The position numbers and the translations under genes are program-made. A DNA stretch of 64,000 bases from JAVBQJ01 sp031549115 (GTDB taxonomy: Bacteria; Verrucomicrobiota; Lentisphaeria; Victivallales; Victivallaceae). The DNA lies in assembly GCA_031549115.1 (NCBI GenBank), contig JAVBQJ010000071.1, forward strand, positions 1-64,000. Direction: 5' to 3'. The notes beneath the pieces were generated by a model, which had not been told where the DNA came from, ran no database searches, and saw only the letters and a list, made by a program, of their open reading frames with translations. Every line of letters starts with the position of its first letter. Position 1 is the first letter of the stretch. Shown piece by piece: positions 55,397 to 64,000 of this stretch.

Positions 55397-55408
55397 TTAA
55401 TCGAGTAA
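55397..55408. promoter_or_regulatory. LacI operator candidate O2
   Basis: Second TTAATCGAGTAA, immediately before a TATAAT-like box (55411-55416) of the GH36 gene. A matching -35 at normal spacing was not found for that box. Confidence 0.7.
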
Positions 55409-55457
55409 ATTATAATTGAAAACAGTAACACTTGAAAATGGGGAACAGAATCGTATT

Positions 55458-57656
55458 ATGATAAAGCTTAACCGGCTTCCGCATTCGTTCGAGTTGGTGA
55501 CCCGCCATACTTCGTATATGCTCGGCGTCTCCGCCGACGGCAAGCTGCAGCACTGGTTCTGGGGAGTCCGCCCGGAAGGAGCCGAACCCCGCCCCATTTC
55601 GCCGGATTTGAAGCTGGATTCCAATTTTTCCAGCCAGGACGATCAGACCGAGCAGCTCGAGGTGAAAAGTTACGGCGAAATCATTTATCACGGCGTCGGT
55701 TTGAAATTGAATTTTCGTCTCCCCGACGGCAGCGAAATTCGGGACTGTCGGTTGCGTTTCGAAAAGGCGGGGGTCGTTGCCGATGCCCGTCCCGCCCTTG
55801 CGCCCGCATCGCCGGTGCGTGACACGGCTTCGCGCGAAACCCTGGTGATTCACCTGGCCGATCCGGTATACCCGCTCCGGGTCCGGCTGTATTACCGGGT
55901 CACCGAAGAACTCGACATCATCGAACGCTGGATGGAAGTGGAGAATAGTTCCCGCGATGTTGTGATCGCGGTGGAAAAACTGAGTTTCGCGTCGGTGCCG
56001 TTCCCGTCGGGCACGACGGAACTGACCTCGCTTTCCGGGCGTTGGGGGCATGAATTCAATGCCACCCGGGGTGCGTTGCCGGTGGGAACTACGCTGATCG
56101 AATCGCACGGCCTGACCACCAGTGCGGACGCCAACCCCGGATTTCTACTCAACCGGCCGCATCAGGCGTGGGAGGAGCATGGGACAGTTTACTTCGGCGC
56201 GCTGGCGTTCAGCGGTCATTACGAATTGGCGTTCGAGCGCCAATCCAGCGGGATGGTGCATTTGCATGCCGGCTACAATTCATTGGATTTCGAACTGCTT
56301 CTGGCCCCCGGCGAATGCCATGCCACCCCGCAGGCGATTCTCGGCTGCTGCCCGGACGGCTGGGGCGGCGCCAGCCGCCGGATGCACCGGCTGATCCGCG
56401 ACCGCATCCAGCCCGCGCCGCCGCAACAGGAGTTCCTGCGTCCGGTGCTTTACAACAGCTGGGAGGCGACCATGTTCGATATCCGTGTTGCGGACCAGAT
56501 GGCTCTGGCGGAAAAAGCGGCGGCAATCGGGATCGAGCTTTTTTGCATGGATGACGGCTGGTTCGGAGCGCGGCGCGCCGACAACGCCGGATTGGGCGAC
56601 TGGTTTCCGGCGCAGGAATTGTTCCCGGACGGTCTCAAGCCGCTGAGCGACCATGTGCGCAAACTGGGGATGAAATTCGGTCTGTGGGTGGAGCCGGAGA
56701 TGGTCAACCCCGACTCCGAGCTCTTTCGGGCGCATCCGGAGTGGGCGCTCCAGGTACCGGGACGGCCGTTGCGTGAATCGCGCAACCAGTTGATTCTGGA
56801 TTTCGGGCGCGAAGAGGTGGTGGAGTATATCTACGGGCGGCTGGAAGCGCTGGTCGTCGAAGCCGGAGTGGATTTCTTCAAGTGGGATATGAACCGGCGG
56901 CCGAGCGAAAACGGCTCGGAGGCCGGCCGGGCGCTATGGCGGCGCCATGCGGAAAAGGTCTATGACATCATGGACCGGCTGCGGGCGCAATATCCGCATC
57001 TGGCGATTCAGAGCTGCTCCTCCGGCGGCGCCCGGATCGATGCCGGTATCCTCGGCCGCACCGATCAGGCGTGGACTTCAGACAATACCGATGCGATGGA
57101 CCGGATGCAGATTCAGGAGGGTTACAGTCTCCTGTACCCGGCCCGCGCGATGGAATGCTGGGTTACCGACGAGGTCAACCCCCAGACCGGGCGGATTTGG
57201 CCGGTGAGTCTGCGCTTCGATGTCGCTATGCGCGGCACGCTCGGCATCGGTACTGATTTGAATGAAATGACACCGGAAGAATTGGAACAGTTCCGTACCT
57301 ACATCGCCTTTTATAAGCGCATTCGTCCGGTGGTGCAAGCCGGCGAGCTGCACCGGCTCGTCCGCAGTGAGGAAAACGGCGCCAGCATCATCGAATACGT
57401 GCTCCCGGACGCTTCCAGCGCCGTAGTCAGCATCGTCCGCGGCTGGTGCCGGATTTCCAACTTCCTGGCACCGTGCCCGCTATTCGGACTCGATCCTGCC
57501 GCCGATTACGAAATTTTCGACTGGCACGGCAAGCTGATCGACTGCCGCAGCGGCTACGAACTCGCGACCCGCGGCATCGAAGTCAATTCATTTTATGAAT
57601 ATCGCGCCCACACCGTTTCCGGTTTCAGCGCCACCTATCATTTGAAGCGGCGGTGA
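55458..57656 (+). CDS. GH36 alpha-galactosidase
   Basis: A 732-residue cytosolic enzyme that removes alpha-1,6-linked galactose, as from melibiose or raffinose. The N-terminal beta-supersandwich (about 1-325) is followed by the barrel with CMDDGWFGARR (about 361), LGDWFPAQELFPDGL, FGLWVEPEMVNPDS, the nucleophile motif FFKWDMNR (Asp about 476), CSSGGARID and the acid/base region TSDNTDAMDRM (about 539). Length and motifs fit bacterial GH36 exactly. The frame opens at a TTG at 55416, but homology starts at MIKLNRL; the ribosome site is weak. Control by the divergent LacI protein via O2 is likely. Confidence 0.93.
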   Translation: MIKLNRLPHSFELVTRHTSYMLGVSADGKLQHWFWGVRPEGAEPRPISPDLKLDSNFSSQDDQTEQLEVKSYGEIIYHGVGLKLNFRLPDGSEIRDCRLRFEKAGVVADARPALAPASPVRDTASRETLVIHLADPVYPLRVRLYYRVTEELDIIERWMEVENSSRDVVIAVEKLSFASVPFPSGTTELTSLSGRWGHEFNATRGALPVGTTLIESHGLTTSADANPGFLLNRPHQAWEEHGTVYFGALAFSGHYELAFERQSSGMVHLHAGYNSLDFELLLAPGECHATPQAILGCCPDGWGGASRRMHRLIRDRIQPAPPQQEFLRPVLYNSWEATMFDIRVADQMALAEKAAAIGIELFCMDDGWFGARRADNAGLGDWFPAQELFPDGLKPLSDHVRKLGMKFGLWVEPEMVNPDSELFRAHPEWALQVPGRPLRESRNQLILDFGREEVVEYIYGRLEALVVEAGVDFFKWDMNRRPSENGSEAGRALWRRHAEKVYDIMDRLRAQYPHLAIQSCSSGGARIDAGILGRTDQAWTSDNTDAMDRMQIQEGYSLLYPARAMECWVTDEVNPQTGRIWPVSLRFDVAMRGTLGIGTDLNEMTPEELEQFRTYIAFYKRIRPVVQAGELHRLVRSEENGASIIEYVLPDASSAVVSIVRGWCRISNFLAPCPLFGLDPAADYEIFDWHGKLIDCRSGYELATRGIEVNSFYEYRAHTVSGFSATYHLKRR

Positions 57657-57659
57657 GGG

Positions 57660-58137
57660 GGAGAATGAATGTGGGGAACTCCTCGTCCCCCACACCCCGC
57701 ATCACAAGACCCTGCACCTCTGCTGCGAATGCCGGTTGGGCTAGTGTGCGCATGGAAAAGGACGCAAAGGACGCAAAGGACGCGGCGATATGGCGTGCCA
57801 TACCGCTGTCCGTGGCGCGCCTCCAACGGCCGGTGTGCCGTGGATGTGGACTCGACATAACTCACACGCCTAACGCCAACCATCAACCTGCGATCGCGCA
57901 CGGGGGAGCGCCGGTCAGGCGCGACCGTGCCGTTAGGAATTGGCCGCATCGCGGCCAAGGAGCACGGCACGGAGCCTCCCCCGGCGAACGGCGCGTTTTC
58001 GCGCGCTGAGGGGGTCGCGCCCGAACGACCGGCAGGGAGTGAGCAGCGAACAGAGTATTTGCCGCCAATTGGCGGCAAATACGTGAAGCCGAGCGGCTGA
58101 GCGATCCGGGGGAATGGGGGCCGGGCCCCCGCGGTTG
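57660..58137 (-). repeat. Structured intergenic repeat, family A copy 4 (long form)
   Basis: Reverse-oriented, roughly 95% identical to copy 3 over about 430 bases. Differences concentrate where pairing is kept: the nested hairpin is TTGGCCGC-GAT-GCGGCCAA instead of TTGGCG/CGCCAA, and the clamp hairpin is GCGCG/CGCGC. The terminal module differs: after GCAGAGGTGCAGGGTC the GACCCTG arm is lost, but a GGGGGA/TTCCCC hairpin remains near 57670. It sits between the convergent ends of the GH36 gene and the flotillin operon. Confidence 0.78.
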
Positions 58138-58223
58138 CCGGGGTGCAATGCGGCCCCGCGTACACCAACAAAAATCTCCACACCCGCCGGACCGGCGGCG
58201 CACAATCAACCGCCGTTGCGAAA

Positions 58224-58574
58224 TCACACACCTGCGGAATTATTGTCATCCTTCTTCCGCCTGCGAGCCTTTCTTCTCTCCTCACGTTGCTCCGTCTCGC
58301 GATTTCTTTCCCGCGAAGACTTGAGCCCGACGGCGGCGGTCCAGCCAAGAAACATTGCAAACAGGAACAGCAACAACAGTTCGAAGTGGACAGTGGTTCT
58401 GGCCAGGACATTTACGACCAACACCAAAACAACGAAGCCGAAAGCCACCACACAAACGCACCCGCCCAGCATCTTTCCCGCCGATATTGACACATTGCTG
58501 TTTTGCCCCTGAAAAAAGGCAAACGACGCCAGCACACTGATAAGGAAGAAACCCAGAAAAATCAACAATTCCAT
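58224..58574 (-). CDS. Small membrane protein downstream of flotillin
   Basis: A 116-residue protein with two membrane segments (LLIFLGFFLISVLASFAFF, about 3-21, and MLGGCVCVVAFGFVVLVLVV followed by LLLLFLFAMFLGW, giving two or three helices) and a strongly basic tail (REERRKARRRKK). No family recognised. ATG 58574 is preferred over an earlier TTG. It follows the flotillin gene in the same direction, beyond a hairpin at 58596, so partial co-expression is possible. The charge and hydrophobicity pattern make it a credible gene, but evidence is modest. Confidence 0.6.
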   Translation of the reverse strand: MELLIFLGFFLISVLASFAFFQGQNSNVSISAGKMLGGCVCVVAFGFVVLVLVVNVLARTTVHFELLLLFLFAMFLGWTAAVGLKSSRERNRETEQREERRKARRRKKDDNNSAGV

Positions 58575-58595
58575 CCTGTCCCCCAAAAGACTTAA

Positions 58596-58629
58596 GGGGG
58601 AGACAGAGGGAACACCTTCTGCCTCCCCC
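58596..58629 (-). terminator. Terminator-like hairpin after the flotillin gene
   Basis: GGGGGAGACAGA pairs with TCTGCCTCCCCC (one mismatch) 10 bases after the flotillin stop on the minus strand, followed by TTAAGTCTTTT. The T run is poor, so read-through into the small membrane gene is likely. Confidence 0.6.
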
Positions 58630-58639
58630 CGCTAATTGC

Positions 58640-60286
58640 TTACGCCTTCGGCGTCTCGGGCGCTTGCGGCTCTTCGGAGGCGTTGGACACCTTGCCGAGA
58701 TAGCCCGGCAGGTCCAGACCGGCCATCGCGGCCACGTCATGCAGCGGCGGCAAGCTCTGCATCATGCCGGACAGAAAATTCGCAGTCGAGGTTTTGCCGT
58801 CCTGCCGGCCGCCGTCCCAGACGGTGAACTTGTCGATCTTGATATTCTTGATCGCTTCGGTTTGCAAACCGACGATTTCCTGCAATTTTTCGATCAGCAG
58901 CATCCGGCCGGCGGCTTCGCTGTCCTGGCCGCAGGCTTCGATGATCTTCTGGTAACCGTCGCCCTTGGCTTTCAGGATTTCGAAGTTACCGCGCGCTTCG
59001 GCGGAGAGCTTGGCATAAATCGCATCGGCGGCACCGTTGGCTTCGCGGCGCAGACGTTCGGCTTCGGCTTCGGCCTGGATTTCGATCTGCTGCTTATGGA
59101 TTTCCGCCGGTACGATCACTTCGGCGCGCTGTTTTTCCATTTCCATGCCGGCGCGGGTTTCCTGTACCGCTTTTTCGGCTTCGAACTGCGCCTGCTCGAT
59201 CTTGGCGGCGGCAACCCGGCGCACGGTTTCGGCACGGCGGTAGGCTTCGGCTTCGGCTTCGGCACGGGTCGCGTTGGAGTTGGCGATTTCAATCGACGCG
59301 ACGTTTTCACCCTGCGTAGCGACCGAGTCGGCCTGCTTCACCGCGATACGTTTTTTCTGCTCCGCCTCGGCTTCACCGGCCATCGCGGTGGCATTGGCGC
59401 CGGCAACCGCGATACGCTCCTGCTTCTTCGCCTCGGCTTCACCGGCTATCGCCAGCGCGTCGGCCTGCTTCACCGCGATACGCTTGTTGCGGTCGGCGTC
59501 GGCTTCCCCGGTGGCCGCCTGGGTTTCCGCCTGGGCGACCGCGATACGGCGCTCCTGGGCGGCACGGGCTTCGCCGGAAACCGCTTCGGCTTCGGCCTGC
59601 GACACCGCGATGCGCTCCTGCTTCTTCGCGTCGGCTTCCCCGGTACTGCCCTTACGCTCTTCTTCGGCGACGTCGATTTTCGCTTTGTTGATCGCTTCGC
59701 TGGCGGCGCGCTTGCCGATGGCGTCGATATAGCCGCTGCTGTCGGTGATGTCGGTGATGTTGACGTTCAACAGCTCCAGGCCGATCTTTTTCAATTCTTC
59801 GGCGACGTTGTTTTCCACCTGGCGCAGAAAAGTCTCGCGGTCGGCGTTGATCTCTTCGATGGTCATCGACGCGATCACCAGACGCAACTGTCCGAGAATG
59901 ATGTCCTTGGACAGATTGGCGATCGCTTCGGGGCTCTGGCCGAACAGACGCTCGGCGGCGTTCCCCATGATCTCCGGCTTGGTGCTGACGCCGACGGTGA
60001 ATACACTCGGGACGTTGATGCGGATATTCTGCTTGCACAACGCCTTGTCGAGGTTGACTTCCAACTGCAACGGGCGCAGGGAAATATAGCCGTAATCCTG
60101 AAATACCGGCATCACGAACTTGGCGCCGCCGTGGATACAGTGCGCCGCCTGGTTGCTTTTGGTGCGCCCGTAAATGACCATGATCCGGTCCGACGGACAT
60201 TTGCGGTAACGCGACGCGAACATGATAAAAAGAACCAATAAGACGACTACCGCCATCACAATGTAAAGTGCAATTTGTCCACCCAT
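58640..60286 (-). CDS. Flotillin-like SPFH protein
   Basis: A 548-residue membrane scaffold. One N-terminal membrane segment (ALYIVMAVVVLLVLFIMFA, 6-24) precedes the SPFH/band-7 domain (about 30-200, with RKCPSDRIMVIYG and FVMPVFQDYGYISLRPL in parts). Residues about 205-400 are a long Ala/Glu coiled coil with six or so copies of a 24-residue ERIAVxQAEAxAxxGEA unit, then a C-terminal oligomerisation part. It resembles YuaG/FloT of Bacillus functional microdomains. AGGAGGT lies before the ATG. It is paired with the NfeD-like gene 45 bases upstream. Confidence 0.92.
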   Translation of the reverse strand: MGGQIALYIVMAVVVLLVLFIMFASRYRKCPSDRIMVIYGRTKSNQAAHCIHGGAKFVMPVFQDYGYISLRPLQLEVNLDKALCKQNIRINVPSVFTVGVSTKPEIMGNAAERLFGQSPEAIANLSKDIILGQLRLVIASMTIEEINADRETFLRQVENNVAEELKKIGLELLNVNITDITDSSGYIDAIGKRAASEAINKAKIDVAEEERKGSTGEADAKKQERIAVSQAEAEAVSGEARAAQERRIAVAQAETQAATGEADADRNKRIAVKQADALAIAGEAEAKKQERIAVAGANATAMAGEAEAEQKKRIAVKQADSVATQGENVASIEIANSNATRAEAEAEAYRRAETVRRVAAAKIEQAQFEAEKAVQETRAGMEMEKQRAEVIVPAEIHKQQIEIQAEAEAERLRREANGAADAIYAKLSAEARGNFEILKAKGDGYQKIIEACGQDSEAAGRMLLIEKLQEIVGLQTEAIKNIKIDKFTVWDGGRQDGKTSTANFLSGMMQSLPPLHDVAAMAGLDLPGYLGKVSNASEEPQAPETPKA

Positions 60287-60331
60287 GAAAAATACCTCCT
60301 TAAAATTCCGCAGTATATATATTCTGTATTA

Positions 60332-60913
60332 TTATATTTTTTCCACGACATAGCAATCGTGTCCGACCGCCTCGACCACCTTCACCGGGGTCCCGGACGA
60401 AAGCGCCGCGTCGGCAATCGCTTTGACCTGCCGGGTACATCCGGCGAACCGGACAGTAACCATCCCGCCGGGCATCCGCCCTGCCGGAATGCCGAGATAG
60501 ACACTTCCGGTCTGGCCGATAAAGTCGGCGGTTTCCAGGTTTCCGGATTGCTGCATACGGATGAACAGCCAGACAATCAGCGTCGTCAGCACCATCATCA
60601 CCAGTCCGCAGAAAACCGCGATCACCAATCCGCCGATCCCCATGCCGCCCCAGAAAAATCCGGCCCAACCGAAGAAAGCCAGAAACGCGACGATGCTGCG
60701 CAACGAGAAGAAGCTGACGAAAGAAAGTTCACCCGGACCGCCGAGGTCCACGTCCGACGGATCAAACGTCGAGTCCGCGTCCTCCGCGCCTCCAATGCCG
60801 ATCAGCATCAGAATCACTTGCAGCACGAATACCGCGCTGCCGCCCAACGCCAGGTAGAAATAAAACTCCCGGCTGTCCGACAGAAACCGATTGAACTGTT
60901 CAATCCATTCCAC
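60332..60913 (-). CDS. NfeD-like (YuaF-type) membrane protein
   Basis: A 193-residue protein with membrane helices near 18-40 (FYLALGGSAVFVLQVILML), 70-90 and 90-118 (GGLVIAVFCGLVMMVLTTLIVWLFI in parts), and a soluble C-terminal OB-like domain (about 125-193: FIGQTGSVYLGIPAGRMPGG, VKVVEAVGHDCYVVEKI). NfeD short forms are the usual partners of flotillins, and this gene lies directly before the flotillin gene. It probably helps form flotillin-rich membrane patches. AGGAGGTAAAT lies before the ATG. Confidence 0.85.
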   Translation of the reverse strand: MEWIEQFNRFLSDSREFYFYLALGGSAVFVLQVILMLIGIGGAEDADSTFDPSDVDLGGPGELSFVSFFSLRSIVAFLAFFGWAGFFWGGMGIGGLVIAVFCGLVMMVLTTLIVWLFIRMQQSGNLETADFIGQTGSVYLGIPAGRMPGGMVTVRFAGCTRQVKAIADAALSSGTPVKVVEAVGHDCYVVEKI

Positions 60914-61169
60914 TGTATTTACCTCCTTGGTTACAGTCCTGTCATAATATTAAACGGATTCCCCAAAATGCAAATAAAAAAAAGCCCCGCAGGGAAATTA
61001 TCGGCAAAAAATATAAATTGCCGCAGAGGCAGTTTCAAGGGAGGCGACTTTGCGTGGCGGAGACGAGGAGTCCCCCGCATTCTCTCCTCCGCTTACAAAA
61101 ACAATTTCGCGACTGGAAAAAACCTCGATACGGGCTTATAGTTCTTCCATGTCGAAAGGAAACCGGTCC
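60914..61169. other. Intergenic region with short repeat-like 3' module
   Basis: The 256-base divergent gap holds no gene. Bases about 61052-61095 (GGAGACGAGGAGTCCCCC, then GCATTCTC) resemble the end module of repeats A and C (a G-run, GAGGAG, a C-run and CATT), so it may be a remnant. No clear promoter hexamers were found for the 61170 gene. Confidence 0.45.
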
Positions 61170-64000
61170 ATGAAGCGAATCTGGTTGTTGATCTTTTTTC
61201 TGCCGCTGTTTTCGGAAGCCGCCGTCCGGGTCGCTGTGATCGGCGATCCGCAACTCACCGCGGAAATTACCGCGCTGCTCAGTGGCGACTCCGGAATCGA
61301 GTTGCTGGAGCGCGCGGATGCTTTCCTGCTGAAGAACGAGTTGCAATTGTTCACGGGCAATCCGGCCGAAATTCTGCAGGCCGACTTCCCGCACGCGGAG
61401 CTGATTGCCCTGGTCCGGCCGGAAGGACTTCTTATTTTCAACGCCCGGAACGGCTTTGTCCTGCTTCATGCCGGGACGGCGGCAACGCCGGAAACGATCC
61501 CCGGTCAGGTGCGGGAATTGCTGCGGCAGGCGGACGCGAAGGCCGCCCGTACCGACTCAGCTTTGCTGGCGCTCGGCGCCATCCGCAGTACCGGTCTGGC
61601 CACCCCGGACCGACGCCGGGCGGCAGCGCTCGTCACCCGGCTGCTGCGGCAACTGGCCAACAGCGACACAATCCAGCTCCTGGAACGCGATTGGCTCGGC
61701 GCGGTGCTGGATGAGCGCGAACTCAGCGGCCTGCGGTTTCCGCTGCCCGCCGCCGCCAGAGTGTTGGAGCTGGAATTCCTGCCCGGAGCGGAACCGGAAA
61801 CCATCGATCTTATTCTGCTCCTGACCGATACAGCCGGCAATGAACTGTGGCGCCGGCGCCATTCCGCCATCGCTGACGCAACAGCGCCGGTCCAGGCATT
61901 GTGTTCGCAGCTTCACGCCGTACCGGGGGCCGAATTGTCCGACCCGGCGATGGAAGCCAGTCGCCTCTGCGAAGAATACCACGCCCGGAAACGCCTGATG
62001 CAGCTTCCCGGCAACTATACCCCCCCGGCGTGGGAGGAGCTGCGCCCGCTGGTTCAGGCGATGCTTGCCCTGGAGCCGGACAATCTTGATTATCAACGCG
62101 AACTCATTCTTTACGAAGCCCGGAACATATACCGGTGGGACTTGACGCCGGAGGAAGTAATACGGACTTTCAATCGTTTTCTGGCCGATGTCCGGAAGTT
62201 CTATCAGGATCACCCGGATTATCTGCTCCGCGACGGCAAACCGTTGCTGGCGGAACTTCCCGGACTTTCACCGGCGCAATTGAACGACCCGATCATCTAC
62301 GCCACTCCCAAGGCCGAACGGCAACAACTGTATCATGATTTGCGGCTGCTGCGGCAACAGGAAAATCAGCAATCCGCCGTTTGCCGGCGCGTCACCGAGG
62401 CCAATATCGAAACCGCGCTCGACTTCAGCTATTATCAAATGCAATTCCGGGATATCTCCTACCCGGACTCGTATTTCAGCGCCGACGAGATGATGCGGGA
62501 GAATTATGCCATGCAATTGAAGCTGTACCGCGTACTGCGAGACTTGCTGCGAAAATCACCGGAGATCGGGCCGCAAATCGACTGGCAGCCGATCTTTCCG
62601 GGCAACAACGCTCCCCTTGAAAATCCAATGGAACGCCGGGCCGCAGCCAGGGAGTTGCAGACAATCCTGAACGAGGACAGCGAAATTGCCGCCCTGGTCC
62701 GGGAAATCGACCTTCCGGTGGTGACGTCGCATTATCACGCGCTCGAAGCCGCGCGGGAGTTTCTCAACAGCGACCACTCCAGGGCCTCTTTGCTGCGTAT
62801 CGTCTTTGCCCTATACGAAAAGCAGGAGCAACTCGGGTATGTCATCACCCCCAAAGGCCGGAATATATTCAACATCGGCTTCGCCGTCAATCTCGTGGCT
62901 CCCTCTCTGTATTGGCAATTGTCGAACTCCCCCCGCAACTATCTGCTGCAGAAGCGAGGCGCCGACGGTGACGAGCGCGCCGTGATTGCGGCACTGTACA
63001 GCGGCAGAATTTCCCGCATGCTCCCCGAGCTGATTCGATATGCACCGCAGTTGCAATCTCTGGCTTACCAGAAAACTTACGACGAGGATACCCACAGGAT
63101 GTGGAACCGGGTGGCGGCATACCTCGCTCACAGCGCCAAAGAAGAACCGGAATCGGCTGCCGCCTGGAACGCGTTGAACTCCGCCTGGGATATCGAAGCC
63201 GTTCCCCTCCCGGGCGAATGCAAAGGTGCAACCGCGGCGGACGGGCGAATCTATCTGTTGCTGGCCGCGGACACCCCCATCTACAACAGCCCGACCACGC
63301 TTGCGGCCTTCGAATACTCCGATCCGGCAACCCCGTTGCGGCAGCTGCCGGCCCTGTGGCTTGCCGGCGAAACATTTCGAACCGCGCGTGAACGCTATCC
63401 GTCGTTTTCCGCTTCCGGGAATTATCTGCTGGCCGGCGGCGACAGGGTATTGGTTACATTCGACCGGAGTTCAGGAAGCTGGAATTATCTGTACGGGCTG
63501 CCCGGCAACTTCATCGTCAGCGCCCTCTTTCACAATGAACGAATCTACTACCTGACCGGAGGCCTCGCCGCCACACTGGGAGGAGGAACACTCTGCGGCA
63601 TGTATTCCTGCCGTCCGGACGGCAGCGACCGGCGGATTCACTTCTCCGGCGACCGCCTGTATCCGGAGCTGGAGCTGGATCGAATCCCTCAGGCCAAACT
63701 CTCCCGGTTGATCCCGCTGCCGGACGGGCGGCTGCTATTCGGCATCGCCACTTACAACGCGCCACTGCAACTCTACACGTTCGATCCGGAAACGGAAACC
63801 TTTGCGAAGTTTTTGGAGTTGCCGGATGGATCGGATTTTTCGCTGCGCGATCAGGGCGATTTCGTCCTCGGCACCATCGGCATTTTCGACAGCAGGCGTT
63901 ATTTCCGGTTGGACAAACACACGCTGCAGCCGGAATGGCTGCCGCTGCCCTTGCCCGCCGATTCCGATTCGCCCGCGTGGCAGTTGGATGACCCATGGCA
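61170..64000 (+). CDS. Large secreted protein of unknown function (incomplete at right edge)
   Basis: An open frame of at least 943 residues that continues past the window. The signal peptide is KRIWLLIFFLPLFSEA (2-17). The following part contains two similar segments, VAVIGDPQLTAEITALLSGDSGIELLERAD and a later LVTRLLRQLANSDTIQLLERDWLGAVLDEREL (in pieces), which resemble the ERxxLxxxLxE pattern of CsgG-like outer-membrane transport domains; this is a weak clue. A helical middle (about 300-650) leads to a C-terminal part with repeated Gly/Tyr/Trp-rich strands (LLFGIATYNAPLQLYTFDPE), likely a beta propeller. AAAGGAAACC lies before the ATG. No neighbour explains it. Confidence 0.78.
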   Translation, partial: MKRIWLLIFFLPLFSEAAVRVAVIGDPQLTAEITALLSGDSGIELLERADAFLLKNELQLFTGNPAEILQADFPHAELIALVRPEGLLIFNARNGFVLLHAGTAATPETIPGQVRELLRQADAKAARTDSALLALGAIRSTGLATPDRRRAAALVTRLLRQLANSDTIQLLERDWLGAVLDERELSGLRFPLPAAARVLELEFLPGAEPETIDLILLLTDTAGNELWRRRHSAIADATAPVQALCSQLHAVPGAELSDPAMEASRLCEEYHARKRLMQLPGNYTPPAWEELRPLVQAMLALEPDNLDYQRELILYEARNIYRWDLTPEEVIRTFNRFLADVRKFYQDHPDYLLRDGKPLLAELPGLSPAQLNDPIIYATPKAERQQLYHDLRLLRQQENQQSAVCRRVTEANIETALDFSYYQMQFRDISYPDSYFSADEMMRENYAMQLKLYRVLRDLLRKSPEIGPQIDWQPIFPGNNAPLENPMERRAAARELQTILNEDSEIAALVREIDLPVVTSHYHALEAAREFLNSDHSRASLLRIVFALYEKQEQLGYVITPKGRNIFNIGFAVNLVAPSLYWQLSNSPRNYLLQKRGADGDERAVIAALYSGRISRMLPELIRYAPQLQSLAYQKTYDEDTHRMWNRVAAYLAHSAKEEPESAAAWNALNSAWDIEAVPLPGECKGATAADGRIYLLLAADTPIYNSPTTLAAFEYSDPATPLRQLPALWLAGETFRTARERYPSFSASGNYLLAGGDRVLVTFDRSSGSWNYLYGLPGNFIVSALFHNERIYYLTGGLAATLGGGTLCGMYSCRPDGSDRRIHFSGDRLYPELELDRIPQAKLSRLIPLPDGRLLFGIATYNAPLQLYTFDPETETFAKFLELPDGSDFSLRDQGDFVLGTIGIFDSRRYFRLDKHTLQPEWLPLPLPADSDSPAWQLDDPW

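Noticed and set aside
55383..55416. TTGTAA ... TATAAT as the GH36 promoter
   Set aside because: Spacing is 22 bases, too long for a normal sigma-70 promoter.
58664..60241. Plus-strand frame of 525 residues with Gly/Phe repeats
   Set aside because: Mirror image of the flotillin coiled-coil repeats.

Overview
The window looks like a chromosomal segment of a GC-rich, polysaccharide-degrading bacterium of the Lentisphaerota (Victivallis-like); Verrucomicrobiota or Planctomycetota relatives are less likely alternatives. This is inferred from four small pseudopilin-like proteins with the N-terminal FTLIELLVVIAIIAIL motif and C-terminal H-X9-DG-type motifs, from many secreted or cytosolic glycosidase-like proteins, and from a bacterial housekeeping set (rpsB-tsf, parCE, nadD-rsfS, metG, pdxJ, ribE, hrpA). 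No phage genes, transposases, tRNA, rRNA or CRISPR arrays were seen.

Layout. 1-430: back-to-back copies of a structured non-coding repeat (family A). 448-6938, minus strand: a chagasin-type inhibitor, DUF2293, YjbQ, PilT, PdxJ, a TIM-barrel-like protein, riboflavin synthase and an isopropylmalate/citramalate synthase. 7022-9511, plus: a strong promoter and palindromic operator driving an unknown (alpha/alpha)-barrel-like protein and an N-acylglucosamine 2-epimerase family enzyme. 9590-19281, plus: a tandem duplication of promoter, pseudopilin and about 1000-residue glycosidase-like protein, followed by an alpha-galactosidase-like gene. 19604-25492: a membrane protein and a MarR-HlyD-ABC-permease-permease exporter operon. 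25498-31398: an AraC regulator divergent from a pseudopilin, a GH2 enzyme and a pectate-lyase-like beta-helix protein. 31440-31935: a repeat A copy. 31931-37444, minus: a CDF transporter, parC and parE. 37691-39417: rpsB-tsf. 39772-41446: nadD, rsfS and an unknown gene, bracketed by inverted copies of a second structured repeat (family B). 41736-49644: hrpA, a PfkB kinase, metG and an MFS transporter. 49671-49889: the third B copy. 49894-57656: a LacI-metallophosphoesterase-pseudopilin-DUF4838 operon divergent from a GH36 alpha-galactosidase, with matching operators on both sides. 57660-58137: a repeat A copy. 58224-60913, minus: NfeD-like protein, flotillin and a small membrane protein. 61170 to the right edge: a large secreted protein, incomplete.

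Biology. The carbohydrate part consists of small, locally controlled cassettes (LacI-, AraC- or palindrome-type operators), in four of which a pseudopilin gene sits directly before or among the degradative genes. The most unusual signals are the two non-coding repeat families. Both show compensatory changes in helices and GNRA-like tetraloops, so they look like structured RNAs, possibly mobile or selfish, rather than ordinary intergenic DNA.
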